Positions 43,608-52,133 of a stretch of 64,000 bases of DNA are shown here, one piece after another. This stretch comes from Cryobacterium breve (lineage in GTDB: Bacteria; Actinomycetota; Actinomycetes; Actinomycetales; Microbacteriaceae). A program made the position numbers and the translations under genes. The first letter of the stretch is position 1. Every line of letters starts with the position of its first letter. Below the pieces are notes generated by a model that was not told the DNA's origin, searched no databases, and saw only the letters and a program-made list of their open reading frames with translations. The stretch spans positions 310,001 to 374,000 of the forward strand of contig NZ_SOGJ01000023.1 in the NCBI RefSeq assembly GCF_004402375.1, in the 5' to 3' direction.

Positions 43608-44609
43608 ATGGGGCAGGTCTTGCTCTCGACGACGATCCTGGCAGCGTTTCTCGGCGGTGTGGTGGCCCTCCTGGCCCCGTGTTGCGCCTCCGTCATGTTG
43701 CCGGCGTTCTTCGCTTCCAGCTTCCGCAGCCGGAGCCAGATCCTCGGCATGACCCTGGTGTTCGCCGCCGGGGTCGGTACCATCATCCTCCCCATCGCTG
43801 TGGGCGCTGCAATCCTCAGCCGCATCCTGTTCCAGTACCATTTCGGAATTTTCAGTGTCGTCGGCCTCGCGATGGTGGCAGTGGGTGTTGCCACACTAGC
43901 GGGCTCGAAAATGATGCTGCCAATGCCGTCTGGACGCGGTGGCGGAACGGGGATCGGCTCTGTGTACGGACTCGGAGTGTTCTCCGGTGCCGCCAGTGCA
44001 TGCTGCGCTCCAGTCCTTGCCGGGGTTGCGGCGCTGTCAGGCGCCGCTTCATCCTTCCCGGCCGCTGCAGCAGTGGGCGTTGCCTACGTTTTCGGGATGG
44101 TCGCTCCCCTGTGCGCCTTGGCGTTGGTGTGGGACAGGAGAGACTGGGGTGCCAGCCACCTGTTCTCGGCAACGACCATTCAGATCGGACCTGGAGCCCG
44201 CTGGCGGTTGCCGCTGGGAACAGTGCTCTCAGGTGGATTAATGATGGCCATGGGCGTGATCACCGTCATTCTCGCCGTGCGGGGACCGGGTATGGCACCG
44301 GATGGGTGGCAGGTAGAACTTGCCGCTGCACTGGGTCACTGGGCAGCCACTATCCAACAGTTCCTATCCTTCATTCCGGGGTGGATCTCGACGCTCGCCG
44401 TCTTCACCACACTCGGCGCGTTGGTCTGGATGGCGCTCCGCAGCCGCAGGAACACAGCAGGGCAGGCCACTACTGCCATCACAGCAGGGCCCTGTGACTC
44501 GTGCGATGACGAGCACACCAATGCATCAACACCGTCGACCACCCCAGCCGCCTCCGGCGATCGGCCCGACCATGCGCATGAGCGCATGCAACGAGAGGAG
44601 CCAGAGTGA
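43608..44609 (+). CDS. ccdA: CcdA/DsbD-type thiol-electron transporter
   Basis: 333 aa with about eight TM helices. APCCASVMLPAF in TM1 and SACCAPVLAG in TM4 supply the conserved membrane cysteines of CcdA, which pass electrons from cytoplasmic thioredoxin to the outside. A His/Asp/Cys-containing tail (GPCDSCDDEH, residues ~300-310) may bind metal. GTG of the next gene overlaps its stop. Reduces the thioredoxin-like partner encoded next and could help handle Cu-oxidised thiols. Preceded by a BlaI-type operator. Confidence 0.88.
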   Translation: MGQVLLSTTILAAFLGGVVALLAPCCASVMLPAFFASSFRSRSQILGMTLVFAAGVGTIILPIAVGAAILSRILFQYHFGIFSVVGLAMVAVGVATLAGSKMMLPMPSGRGGGTGIGSVYGLGVFSGAASACCAPVLAGVAALSGAASSFPAAAAVGVAYVFGMVAPLCALALVWDRRDWGASHLFSATTIQIGPGARWRLPLGTVLSGGLMMAMGVITVILAVRGPGMAPDGWQVELAAALGHWAATIQQFLSFIPGWISTLAVFTTLGALVWMALRSRRNTAGQATTAITAGPCDSCDDEHTNASTPSTTPAASGDRPDHAHERMQREEPE

Positions 44610-45283
44610 TGGCATCACGAGAGAACGGCCGTCTGGGCGCGGGCCGGCAATCACGCGTCAAGCGCACCGGATTGCGGCGGACAGTTATGACACTGGGCAT
44701 CATGGCAGTGGCAGCAACCGTCCTGGTCTTCATGGAGACCACCTGGAACGAGCCCCCCGCGGCGGTGGACGACACCGCCTCCGTCAGCTACGCCGTGGGT
44801 GCTCCCGGCCCGGGCGCGGAAGCGCCCGACTTTTCTCTCGCATCCACGGCGGGTGGGACGGTCAATCTGAGCGACTACCGGGGCGAGTCCGTTCTGCTCT
44901 TTTTCCATGAGGGGATCGGGTGCCAGCCGTGCTGGGATCAGATCCGCGATCTGGACGCCGCCCAGACGGAACTGCAGTCTGCCGGCGTCGATCAGCTCCT
45001 CACCATCACCAGCGGGCCGGTAGATCTGATTGCCCAGAAGATGACCGACGACAGGCTGACAGCGGTCGCCTTGGCCGACACCCGTCTGGATGTCTCCGTG
45101 ACCTACCAGACCAACAAGTACGGAATGATGGGCGAATCCCGTAACGGACACAGCTTCGTTCTGGTGGGGCCGACTGGGGAAATTGAGTGGCGCGCCGACT
45201 ATGGTGGCCCGCCGAACTACACCATGTACGTGCCGGTAGACGAGATCGTCACCCAAATGCAGGCTGGCCGGACCGACGCCTAA
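44606..45283 (+). CDS. TlpA/peroxiredoxin-like membrane-anchored thioredoxin-fold protein
   Basis: 225 aa. TM at ~27-45, then a thioredoxin fold: APDFSLASTAGGTVNLSDYR, the active site EGIGCQPCWDQI (CxxC), and GHSFVLVGPTGEIEWRADYG with the thioredoxin-like cis region. Sits outside the membrane and is the natural partner of the CcdA protein before it. Its start (GTG then ATG at 44606) overlaps the ccdA stop. Confidence 0.88.
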   Translation: MMASRENGRLGAGRQSRVKRTGLRRTVMTLGIMAVAATVLVFMETTWNEPPAAVDDTASVSYAVGAPGPGAEAPDFSLASTAGGTVNLSDYRGESVLLFFHEGIGCQPCWDQIRDLDAAQTELQSAGVDQLLTITSGPVDLIAQKMTDDRLTAVALADTRLDVSVTYQTNKYGMMGESRNGHSFVLVGPTGEIEWRADYGGPPNYTMYVPVDEIVTQMQAGRTDA

Positions 45284-45606
45284 TGCGAATCACCATACTG
45301 ACGCAAGCCTCGTGCCATGCCTGCGATCAAGCCAAGCTGGTGCTGTCCAGGCTCGCCGCGGACTATTCCTTCCGGGTCGAGACGATAGGCCTGGACACCG
45401 ATGAGGGCCGGGCTCTTGCCGCTCGGAACGGTGTCATGTTCGCCCCCGGCGTCCTGATCGACGGCGTCATGTTCAGCTACGGGCGCCTTTCGGAGAAAAG
45501 GCTTCGGCGCCATCTGTCCCGCTCTGCCGTGGACACTCCTGGACAGCCGGGGCCGGACCGCCGGCGACCCAGCGCAGCCGCGCATCACAACGAACTACAC
45601 AAATAG
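45283..45606 (+). CDS. Glutaredoxin-like thiol protein
   Basis: 107 aa from the ATG at 45283, which overlaps the previous stop (TAATG). ITILTQASCHACDQAKLVLS gives a CxxC active site right after the first strand, GVMFAPGVLIDGVMFSYGRL has the cis-Pro of the fold, and a Pro/Arg/His-rich tail of ~30 residues follows. Cytoplasmic; likely feeds electrons to or from the CcdA system. Confidence 0.82.
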   Translation: MRITILTQASCHACDQAKLVLSRLAADYSFRVETIGLDTDEGRALAARNGVMFAPGVLIDGVMFSYGRLSEKRLRRHLSRSAVDTPGQPGPDRRRPSAAAHHNELHK

Positions 45607-45620
45607 ATTGGACCGTCCGA

Positions 45621-46259
45621 ATGAGAGACTCGAGCAATAAAGACAGTGAACACCGGCAGGCGATCGTTGCGGCCGCACGAGCAGAGATGAAGCGGAGCAA
45701 GCGGCGTCGAAGTCTCTGGACCTACGGCTCGGGGGCCATCATTGCGATCGCCCTCGTGGTGGGCGTGGTCTCCATCTTCATCGTTGATCAGAAGGACCAG
45801 GATGCAGCCAGGACGGCAGCAGAGCAGCCGATCAGTGGCGTGGAGAGTTTCGATGGGTTGAGCCGAGACCACGTGGTCAACGAGGTTGCGTTTCCGACGC
45901 TTCCCCCTGTCGGCGGAGGTCATTCCGCCGAGCTGACGAACTGTGGCGTGTATAAGAAGCCGGTTGATTCCTGGCGTGCCGTGCACTCCCTCGAGCATGG
46001 CGCCGTTTGGGTCACCTACCGGTCCGATCTGCCGCAGGAGCAGATTGACACCCTGACGGCGGATGCGGCGTCGAACCCATACGAGTTGCTGAGCCCGTAT
46101 CCCGACCTCCCCGCCCCGATCATCGCCAGCGCCTGGGGAAAACAACTTCAACTGGACAGTGTGGATGATCTCCGTCTGCGGCTGTTCCTGCAAACCTACC
46201 TGCAGGGCCCGCAGACACCCGAACCAGGTGCACCCTGCTCTGGTGGCGTCCAGGGCTGA
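45621..46259 (+). CDS. DUF3105 membrane-anchored protein
   Basis: 212 aa. Basic N-terminus, TM ~34-56, then the DUF3105 domain: PPVGGGHSAELTNCGVYKKP, SLEHGAVWVTYRSDLPQEQI, and PIIASAWGKQLQL with GAPCSGG near the end. The conserved H, C and EHG residues suggest metal binding. DUF3105 proteins often occur in copper loci; role unknown. Last gene of the ccdA operon, 14 bases after the glutaredoxin-like gene. Confidence 0.88.
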   Translation: MRDSSNKDSEHRQAIVAAARAEMKRSKRRRSLWTYGSGAIIAIALVVGVVSIFIVDQKDQDAARTAAEQPISGVESFDGLSRDHVVNEVAFPTLPPVGGGHSAELTNCGVYKKPVDSWRAVHSLEHGAVWVTYRSDLPQEQIDTLTADAASNPYELLSPYPDLPAPIIASAWGKQLQLDSVDDLRLRLFLQTYLQGPQTPEPGAPCSGGVQG

Positions 46260-46298
46260 TCTTCACAGGAACTCGCGGGCGCAGCAGAGACTGTACGT

Positions 46299-46315
46299 TA
46301 CTATGGAAGTTAGTT
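46299..46315. promoter_or_regulatory. BlaI/CopY-type operator 3 (blaI promoter)
   Basis: TACTAT-N5-TTAGTT: left arm perfect, right arm 4 of 6 matching ATAGTA. 47 bases before blaI, consistent with autoregulation. Confidence 0.55.
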
Positions 46316-46361
46316 GATTAGGGGTACTTCGATACCATCAGAGCGCAGAAGGGAGCCACCC

Positions 46362-46742
46362 ATGGTGCGTCCACTCGGCACGCTGGAACAGCTGGTCATG
46401 GATCGCATGTGGTCGTGGGGCCACCCCGTCGCCGTCCGCGAGGTGTTGGAAGATCTCCAGCGCGAACGCACACTCGCCTACACGACGGTAATGACGGTTA
46501 TGGACAACCTGCGCCGCAAGGGCTTGCTGACCCGGGCGAAGGATGGCCGGGCCTACGTCTACCGACCTGCGCAGACTCGCGAGCAGCACACCGCCGCGTT
46601 TATGGGGGAAGTCCTTGCCGGAGGTGCTGACACGTCAGTGACACTCTTGCACTTCCTTGACCATATTCCGCCAGAGGAAGTCGCCAGCCTTCGTCTCGCC
46701 CTTGACACGCATCTTCAGGGTCGCACAAGCACCACGCCATGA
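46362..46742 (+). CDS. blaI: BlaI/MecI/CopY-family repressor
   Basis: 126 aa from the ATG at 46362 (GAAGGGAG seven bases before). Winged helix typical of the family: LGTLEQLVMDRMWSWGHPVA, then TLAYTTVMTVMDNLRRKGLL and KDGRAYVYRPAQTREQ, followed by a dimerisation helix. In Firmicutes, CopY members sense copper through C-terminal cysteines; this one has none, so it is more likely inactivated by proteolysis, as BlaI is, by the M56 peptidase encoded next (ATGA overlap). Confidence 0.92.
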   Translation: MVRPLGTLEQLVMDRMWSWGHPVAVREVLEDLQRERTLAYTTVMTVMDNLRRKGLLTRAKDGRAYVYRPAQTREQHTAAFMGEVLAGGADTSVTLLHFLDHIPPEEVASLRLALDTHLQGRTSTTP

Positions 46743-47707
46743 TTGCTCCAGCCGTGTTGATGGTCCTCACTGTGATGCTGACCGTCATGGGGCCAGCACT
46801 CCTGCGCCGGATTTCGTGGCTCGAGCGGTCCCCCCGGATCGGGATCGCGGCTTGGCAAACGCTGAGCGTCTCAATTGTTTTGGCGGTGCTGCTTGCCGGT
46901 CTGAGCCTGGCCGTCCCCGCGATTCCCTGGACCATCAATCTCGCCGACTGGATCCGAACCTGCGCGATGGCTCTCCTCGCGCAGTACTCCACGCCGGGCG
47001 GGGCCGTTGTCAGTGCTACCGGGGCCGCCGCCGCAGGTGCCATCATCGTTCGAGTCACATACTGCTTGGCCGTGGACCGGGCAGTCGCAGCCCGCACCAG
47101 GAGAACGCAAGTGAACGCCCTGGCCCTTATTGCCCGACCTCACCTGCACTACGACGCTCTCGTCATCGACCATGCCGCGGCCGCCGCGTACTGCCTACCG
47201 GGCAGGGTCCGTCAGATCGTTCTGACCAGTGCCGCCCTGTCGGCGTTGGATCACAATCAGCTCCTCGCCGTTCTGGCCCACGAACGGGCCCATCTGCGGG
47301 GACGTCACGACCTCATCCTCGCGGCGGCCGACGCGCTACAGCATGCGTTCCCCCGTGTCACAATATTCCGAACCGCACGCAGAGAACTGGGGCGGCTCGT
47401 CGAGATGCTGGCCGATGACAGTGCAGCGCGTCACAGTGACCGGACTACGGTGGCCACCGCCCTGGTGCGCCTGGCCGAACACGGCCTGACCCCCGCGGCC
47501 GCCCTCGGTGCGGGCGGAGAGTCAGCCCCCAGTCGAGTCAGGAGGCTCATTTCACCGTTTCGGCCTCTCGGCGCCGGCAGATCAACCGTCGCAGTTTTGG
47601 CTATGGGGCTCTTAGTCGCATCGCCTATATTCCTCGCCATGGCCCCCGCGTCCGCAGCAGGAACAATGGACCCGTGCCCGAAGGACACGCAGTCTATGAC
47701 CATGTGA
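46739..47707 (+). CDS. M56 family (BlaR1-like) membrane metallopeptidase
   Basis: 322 aa, four TM helices. The zinc site is LAVLAHERAHLRGRHDLILA (HExxH) with the downstream EMLADDSAARH Glu, as in BlaR1/MecR1 and the actinobacterial M56 proteins. It lacks a penicillin-binding sensor domain; after the last TM it ends in MDPCPKDTQSMTM, a short outer tail with a Cys and two Met that could contact copper. Coupled to blaI (ATGA), so repressor and its probable protease are co-made. Confidence 0.9.
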   Translation: MIAPAVLMVLTVMLTVMGPALLRRISWLERSPRIGIAAWQTLSVSIVLAVLLAGLSLAVPAIPWTINLADWIRTCAMALLAQYSTPGGAVVSATGAAAAGAIIVRVTYCLAVDRAVAARTRRTQVNALALIARPHLHYDALVIDHAAAAAYCLPGRVRQIVLTSAALSALDHNQLLAVLAHERAHLRGRHDLILAAADALQHAFPRVTIFRTARRELGRLVEMLADDSAARHSDRTTVATALVRLAEHGLTPAAALGAGGESAPSRVRRLISPFRPLGAGRSTVAVLAMGLLVASPIFLAMAPASAAGTMDPCPKDTQSMTM

Positions 47708-47792
47708 TCTCCACCGAGCATTCGACCAGGAAGCCCGGATCACTCCGTACCTGCCCTCACGGCCACCACACATGATCCGTTCAGGCAGAAAA

Positions 47793-47824
47793 GACCCCAA
47801 TCCGGCAGTCGCCGGATTGGGGTC
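47793..47824 (-). terminator. Intrinsic terminator between convergent operons
   Basis: Perfect 14-bp stem (GACCCCAATCCGGC) around AGTC. On the minus strand TTTT follows the stem, so it ends the small-protein operon (stop at 47835) and may also stop read-through from the M56 gene. Confidence 0.85.
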
Positions 47825-47834
47825 CAAGTCAGCC

Positions 47835-47999
47835 CTATGCTCGCAAAGCAGCGACTTCCTTGCGCAAACGGGCACGCTCGGCCAGCTCCACGATATTGGG
47901 GCTGCCGCACCTATCCCTCAGCATCGGGCGAATGCAGAAGAAATAGGTGAAGGACAATGATGCCAACAAAACGGCCGCGGGGAGGATGAGCTCACTCAC
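47835..47999 (-). CDS. 54-aa single-TM protein, third gene of small-protein operon
   Basis: 54 aa, GTG at 47999 overlapping the upstream stop (GTGA). ELILPAAVLLASLSFTYFFC is a TM helix, then IRPMLRDRCGSPNIVELAER and a basic helix ARLRKEVAALRA. Two Cys near the membrane. No family recognised; the coupled start, membrane layout and immediate terminator make it a convincing gene. Confidence 0.75.
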   Translation of the reverse strand: MSELILPAAVLLASLSFTYFFCIRPMLRDRCGSPNIVELAERARLRKEVAALRA

Positions 48000-48211
48000 C
48001 TGGCGCTCGCATCCGACTGTTGCGCTGACTTCACGCCACTCTCCCGCAGCTGGTCCACCTCGGCGCGCAGCGCTGTCAACTCCGTTTCATCGGCCGCCGA
48101 CAGCGTCTTCGGCGCATCAACTGTCTTCTTCCCTTGCATCATGAACCACATCATCAAGCCCATAGCGACTGGGCAGGCCAGGAGAGCCAGACCATAGAGT
48201 GCCGCACTCAC
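47996..48211 (-). CDS. 71-aa Met-rich single-TM protein
   Basis: 71 aa, GTG at 48211 overlapping the upstream stop (GTGA). LYGLALLACPVAMGLMMWFM holds a TM helix with Cys and four Met in the last half, followed by MQGKKTVDAPKTL and a helical, charged tail (ELTALRAEVDQLRESG). Similar small MMWF-type membrane proteins are typical of copper loci. Middle gene of a three-gene operon. Confidence 0.78.
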   Translation of the reverse strand: MSAALYGLALLACPVAMGLMMWFMMQGKKTVDAPKTLSAADETELTALRAEVDQLRESGVKSAQQSDASAR

Positions 48212-48537
48212 CGTTGCACCTCCGGGCTTCCGCCGCCAGCCTCCGTCGACGCCTCGCCAGCCGGGTGATGGGCCATCATCTGCTCGTGCATTTTCGCCAT
48301 GCCGGGTGCGCCGGCGATCACAGCGGCCGTGTCGGACATCCCGGCCATCATCTGCTCGTGCATCTTCACCAAGCCGGGCGCTCTGTGCATGGCAGCCATG
48401 TGACCGCGGACGTTGTCCTCGGTCTGACTGGCCGGTGCCGAGGGGGCATTGCCCTCGACCGCGTAGGCCGGAGCGACGGTGCCTGCTGCAAGCAACGCAC
48501 CAACGGCCAGGGAGGTAATCCAGATTCGTGAGCGCAT
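48208..48537 (-). CDS. Secreted Met/His-rich protein
   Basis: 109 aa. Signal peptide ending APAYA (residues ~1-25). The mature part has two copies of a KMHEQMMAG/KMHEQMMAHHP motif plus HMAAMHRAPG, i.e. clustered Met and His suited to Cu(I)/Cu(II) binding outside the cell. Ends in a Gly/Glu-rich tail. First gene of the three-gene minus-strand operon; a perfect BlaI-type operator lies 20 bases upstream of its ATG. Confidence 0.85.
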   Translation of the reverse strand: MRSRIWITSLAVGALLAAGTVAPAYAVEGNAPSAPASQTEDNVRGHMAAMHRAPGLVKMHEQMMAGMSDTAAVIAGAPGMAKMHEQMMAHHPAGEASTEAGGGSPEVQR

Positions 48538-48556
48538 GAGCGCCTCCTTCTTTGTC

Positions 48557-48573
48557 TACTATCTTTCATAGTA
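48557..48573. promoter_or_regulatory. BlaI/CopY-type operator 4
   Basis: Perfect TACTAT-N5-ATAGTA, 20 bases upstream of the Met/His-rich protein gene (minus strand). The following 48574-48835 carries no supported gene. Confidence 0.8.
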
Positions 48574-48835
48574 GTCGCCGGAGTTGGCTGCCGACACAGC
48601 TTTGCGCCGTAACACAGGAAAGTCACCGGTAGCAGCCCTCGTGATCGGGGATGTGTCAGTGATGGACAGTTCGACCGGCGAAGTCATCGACCCGACGCGG
48701 TCGCGAATAGGTAGTCGCCGTCGTCCAACGGAGAAATATGCAATCCGTGCAGGTGCAGATCGCTTGGTTCGTTGAGGCCGTTCTCCAGCCACCTCGAGCC
48801 TCCGAGCGGAAGAGCGCTTCGACGACTGAGAGGCT

Positions 48836-49087
48836 TCAGTACTTGTCATCGCCCAGGACTGCGCGCTGTTCGCGGTACTGCTCTGCGGTCAACTCACCCC
48901 GGGCAAATCGTTCGTCGAGGATCTGGCGCGCGCGGCTCGGCTCGACTTCTCCCCCCAGTTTCTGCCCGGCACTACGGTCACCAGAAAAGAGCCGAACCAG
49001 GAGCACGACCAGCAACGAGATGCCAACGATTGCCAGCAGCCCGAAGAGCCAGTACAGCCCCATATTTCCTCCATAGCCCCACATCAT
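48836..49087 (-). CDS. SHOCT-domain membrane protein
   Basis: 83 aa. Starts MMWGYGGNMGLYWLFGLLAI (TM to about residue 33), then a polar linker and a C-terminal SHOCT motif: ARQILDERFARGELTAEQYR, EQRAVLGD. SHOCT is a short helical C-terminal motif of membrane or secreted proteins, frequent in copper loci. Its promoter has a consensus TATAAT overlapping a CsoR-like operator. Confidence 0.88.
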   Translation of the reverse strand: MMWGYGGNMGLYWLFGLLAIVGISLLVVLLVRLFSGDRSAGQKLGGEVEPSRARQILDERFARGELTAEQYREQRAVLGDDKY

Positions 49088-49134
49088 GATCAGACTCCTT
49101 CGCCTCGTTGACCGAGAATAGACAATCCCTAAAA

Positions 49135-49153
49135 ATTATACCCCTTGGGGTAT
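49135..49153 (-). promoter_or_regulatory. SHOCT gene promoter with CsoR-like operator
   Basis: ATACCCC-TT-GGGGTAT dyad (49138-49153); the minus-strand -10 TATAAT (49140-49135) overlaps its edge. Binding would block the promoter. Same operator type as upstream of copZA. Confidence 0.75.
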
Positions 49154-49294
49154 TTTTGACATCACAGCGGCGCACGCCACCCCGCACGTGCGCATGGTGC
49201 ACTCGGGCAGTGGGTGATGATTCAGTGTGCGTTACATCATCCTGGGTGGCACCAGGCGACAAACGAACCGCGAGTCGAGAGGAGCAGGCCGGAA

Positions 49295-49311
49295 TACTAT
49301 CTATCCTAGTA
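49295..49311. promoter_or_regulatory. BlaI/CopY-type operator 5
   Basis: TACTAT-N5-CTAGTA, one mismatch from the perfect dyad. Lies in the 376-bp leader of the second P-ATPase gene, 70 bases before a CsoR-like site. Confidence 0.65.
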
Positions 49312-49380
49312 GCCCTGCCAGCCTGGTGTCATAGGAGTTCGTCGGCAGCCTCCCGCCGACGAGGCAGATCACCGTCATAC

Positions 49381-49397
49381 ATACCCCCCCTGGGTAT
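49381..49397. promoter_or_regulatory. CsoR-like operator upstream of the CPD-type ATPase
   Basis: ATACCC-N5-GGGTAT, 67 bases before the ATPase start. Together with operator 5 it gives this promoter both repressor site types. Confidence 0.65.
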
Positions 49398-49463
49398 AGG
49401 GTGAAAGTGTTCCACGGGAGAGCTTGTCGCTGTGGCGCCGATTTTTCAGAATGGAAGATGCAC

Positions 49464-51851
49464 ATGACTCTAGAAACTGAGACAACCGTCCTCGAAGTGC
49501 AGGGCGTTCAGTGGGCGTCCTCGCAGGCAATCGTAGAGTCGGTGCTCGGCCGCCGCCCCGGCGTTTTGAGCGTTGATGCGAATCCGGTAGCCCAAACCGC
49601 GAGTGTGACCTTCGATCCCGGCCAGACCTCCGTCACTGATTTGACGAAATGGATCCGGGAATGCGGATACCACTGCTCTGGACGCTCCGTGCCTGATCAC
49701 ATCTGCGATCCGATGGCGGAATCCGCCACCGACCGCACCGCCCCTGGCATGCAAGCCGGGCAACCGCCTCGAACCATGCAGGAGACTATGGGACATGGCG
49801 GCTCGCACGAGAACATGTCCATGGTCGGCATGATCCGGGACATGCGCAACCGGTTCGTTATCGCGGCGATCCTGTCGGTTCCGATCACTCTGTGGTCGCC
49901 GATCGGACGGGACGTCTTCGGTTTCGCGGCACCCGCTCCGTTCGGGATGCGGGATGACGTTTTCGCGTTGATTCTGTCTCTTCCGGTGATTTTCTATTCG
50001 GCTTGGATATTTTTCGATGGAGCCTTCCGGGCGCTGCGGGCCCGAACCCTGGACATGATGGTTCTGGTCGCCGTCGGTGTCGGAGCAGGCTGGCTCTATA
50101 GTCTGTCTGTCACACTGACCGGGGGCGGGGAGGTTTTCTACGAGGCTGCGACCGTTCTGACCAGCTTCGTCCTCTTAGGCCATTGGTTCGAAATGCGGGC
50201 TCGAGGCGGAGCCAACGATGCCATCCGCACGCTGCTCGAGTTGGCACCATCACTGGCATTCGTCATCCGGGACGGAGAACCGGTCGAGGTCCCGACCGCG
50301 GAGGTTGTCCCGAACGACCTGCTCCTTGTGCGGCCCGGTGCAAAAATTCCAACCGACGGAATTGTGGAGGACGGCGAGTCCGACATTGACGAATCCATGG
50401 TCACCGGGGAAAGCCTTCCCGTCGCCAAGAGCATCGGATCCAAGGTGATCGGCGCAACCGTGAACACCACGGGAACCTTGCGCGTGCGCGCGACTCAGGT
50501 CGGCGCCGATACCGCGCTCGCGCAGATCGTGGCCCTGGTCCAGGAAGCGCAGAACTCCAAGGCACCCGGACAACGACTGGCCGACCGTGCGGCGTTCTGG
50601 CTCGTGCTCGTGGCCCTGATCGGCGGTAGTGTCACCCTGGGTGCGTGGCTCTTCGCCGGCGCAAGCCTTCCGACCGCAATTCTGTTTGCGATCACGGTCG
50701 TCGTCATCACCTGCCCGGATGCGCTGGGCCTGGCGACACCGACTGCCATCATGGTCGGCACCGGCCTGGGCGCCAAACGCGGAGTGCTCTTCAAAACCGC
50801 AACCGCGTTGGAGACCTCAGCTCGCATCGACACGGTCGTCCTGGACAAGACGGGAACACTGACCAAGGGCGAACCAGAGGTGACGGACTTCATTGCTGTC
50901 GAGATAGCCGAGGTCGAGCTGTTGGCCCTGGTCGCTGCAGTGGAACGGGAGTCCGAGCATCCCCTCGCCGCAGCCGTCGTCAGCTATGCCGTCGGACGCG
51001 GCGCACAGCCGTTGGAAGCAACCGCGTTCCGCAATGTTCCGGGACACGGTGCGGGTGCCAGAGTCGCGGGGCACCAGGTGTTTGTCGGCAACAGAAAACT
51101 CATGGTCACCCAGGGCATCGACATTGATCCGGTGGCCGCACAGCGGCAGACGCTGGCTGCGACGGGACGGACGGCGGTCCTCGTCGCCGTCGATGGGAAG
51201 GCCGTTGGGGTCATCGCCCTAGCAGACGCCGTTCGTGAGACCGCGGCGACCGCCGTTGCCACTCTTCACGAAACGGGCATTAAGGTCGTCATGCTCACCG
51301 GCGACAACGAGGCGACCGCGCAGAGGATTGCTTCCATGCTCCAGATCGACAGTGTGATCGCCGAGGTACTCCCGGAGGACAAAGCCGCAAAGATCAAGGA
51401 ACTGCAGGCCTCCGGCAAACGAGTTGCGATGGTCGGCGACGGGGTCAACGACGCTCCGGCCTTGGCACAGGCGGACTTGGGCATCGCCATCGGGGCGGGA
51501 ACGGATGTCGCCATCGATACGGCTGACGTGGTTCTGATGCGGTCCGACCCATTGGACGTCTCCGTCGCACTGCGCATCGGGAAAGGCACCGTGCGCAAGA
51601 TGCGCCAGAACCTCGCCTGGGCGGTCGGCTACAACGCGATCGCGCTCCCCATTGCTGCCGGCGTTTTCTTCCCGACGTTCGGTATCCGGCTCAGTCCCGA
51701 GATCGCGGCCATCTCCATGTCAGGCTCTAGCGTCATCGTCGCGGTCAACGCGCTGCTGCTCAAGCGGCTACGCCTGCCGCTCCAGCCTGAAAGCACAGTG
51801 GCAACCGCTGGGGATGGTGAAACCGGAAATGAAGCCGCAGGTTCAGTCTGA
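49464..51851 (+). CDS. P1B-type heavy-metal ATPase with CPD metal motif
   Basis: 795 aa from the ATG at 49464 (GGAAG seven bases upstream; an ATG two codons earlier is possible). The N-terminal HMA fold has lost its Cxx[21 protein letters not shown] replaces GMTCxxC. The linker is Met/His-rich ([19 protein letters not shown]). TM metal motif is CPD at ~417 ([13 protein letters not shown]) rather than CPC or CPH; phosphorylation Asp ~461 in [25 protein letters not shown] hinge. Probably exports copper or a related ion with changed selectivity. The gap 51852-52133 shows no gene. Confidence 0.94.
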   Translation: MTLETETTVLEVQGVQWASSQAIVESVLGRRPGVLSVDANPVAQTASVTFDPGQTSVTDLTKWIRECGYHCSGRSVPDHICDPMAESATDRTAPGMQAGQPPRTMQETMGHGGSHENMSMVGMIRDMRNRFVIAAILSVPITLWSPIGRDVFGFAAPAPFGMRDDVFALILSLPVIFYSAWIFFDGAFRALRARTLDMMVLVAVGVGAGWLYSLSVTLTGGGEVFYEAATVLTSFVLLGHWFEMRARGGANDAIRTLLELAPSLAFVIRDGEPVEVPTAEVVPNDLLLVRPGAKIPTDGIVEDGESDIDESMVTGESLPVAKSIGSKVIGATVNTTGTLRVRATQVGADTALAQIVALVQEAQNSKAPGQRLADRAAFWLVLVALIGGSVTLGAWLFAGASLPTAILFAITVVVITCPDALGLATPTAIMVGTGLGAKRGVLFKTATALETSARIDTVVLDKTGTLTKGEPEVTDFIAVEIAEVELLALVAAVERESEHPLAAAVVSYAVGRGAQPLEATAFRNVPGHGAGARVAGHQVFVGNRKLMVTQGIDIDPVAAQRQTLAATGRTAVLVAVDGKAVGVIALADAVRETAATAVATLHETGIKVVMLTGDNEATAQRIASMLQIDSVIAEVLPEDKAAKIKELQASGKRVAMVGDGVNDAPALAQADLGIAIGAGTDVAIDTADVVLMRSDPLDVSVALRIGKGTVRKMRQNLAWAVGYNAIALPIAAGVFFPTFGIRLSPEIAAISMSGSSVIVAVNALLLKRLRLPLQPESTVATAGDGETGNEAAGSV

Positions 51852-52133
51852 TCTGGTGGTAGAGCGTAGGGGTGACACGACCGAAGCCGGCTCCCTGCCC
51901 TGTCGACCTTCTGGGTCGCTCTAGCCTCCTCGGTCTCTGTGATCTCGGCTTCGCCGGCGTCTTGGCTGGCCATGAGTGGGTTCACCCACGGCCGCTCATC
52001 AAGCCACGGTCGACACGGGCCGACCGGTGTTGATTACCAGCCTGACGGCCTCGTCCGTAAATTCGGGAGTGAACTCCCCGCGGGTGCTTCCCATGGTGAA
52101 CGCCCGTACTCGTGAGGAGTACACCATCCGCGG

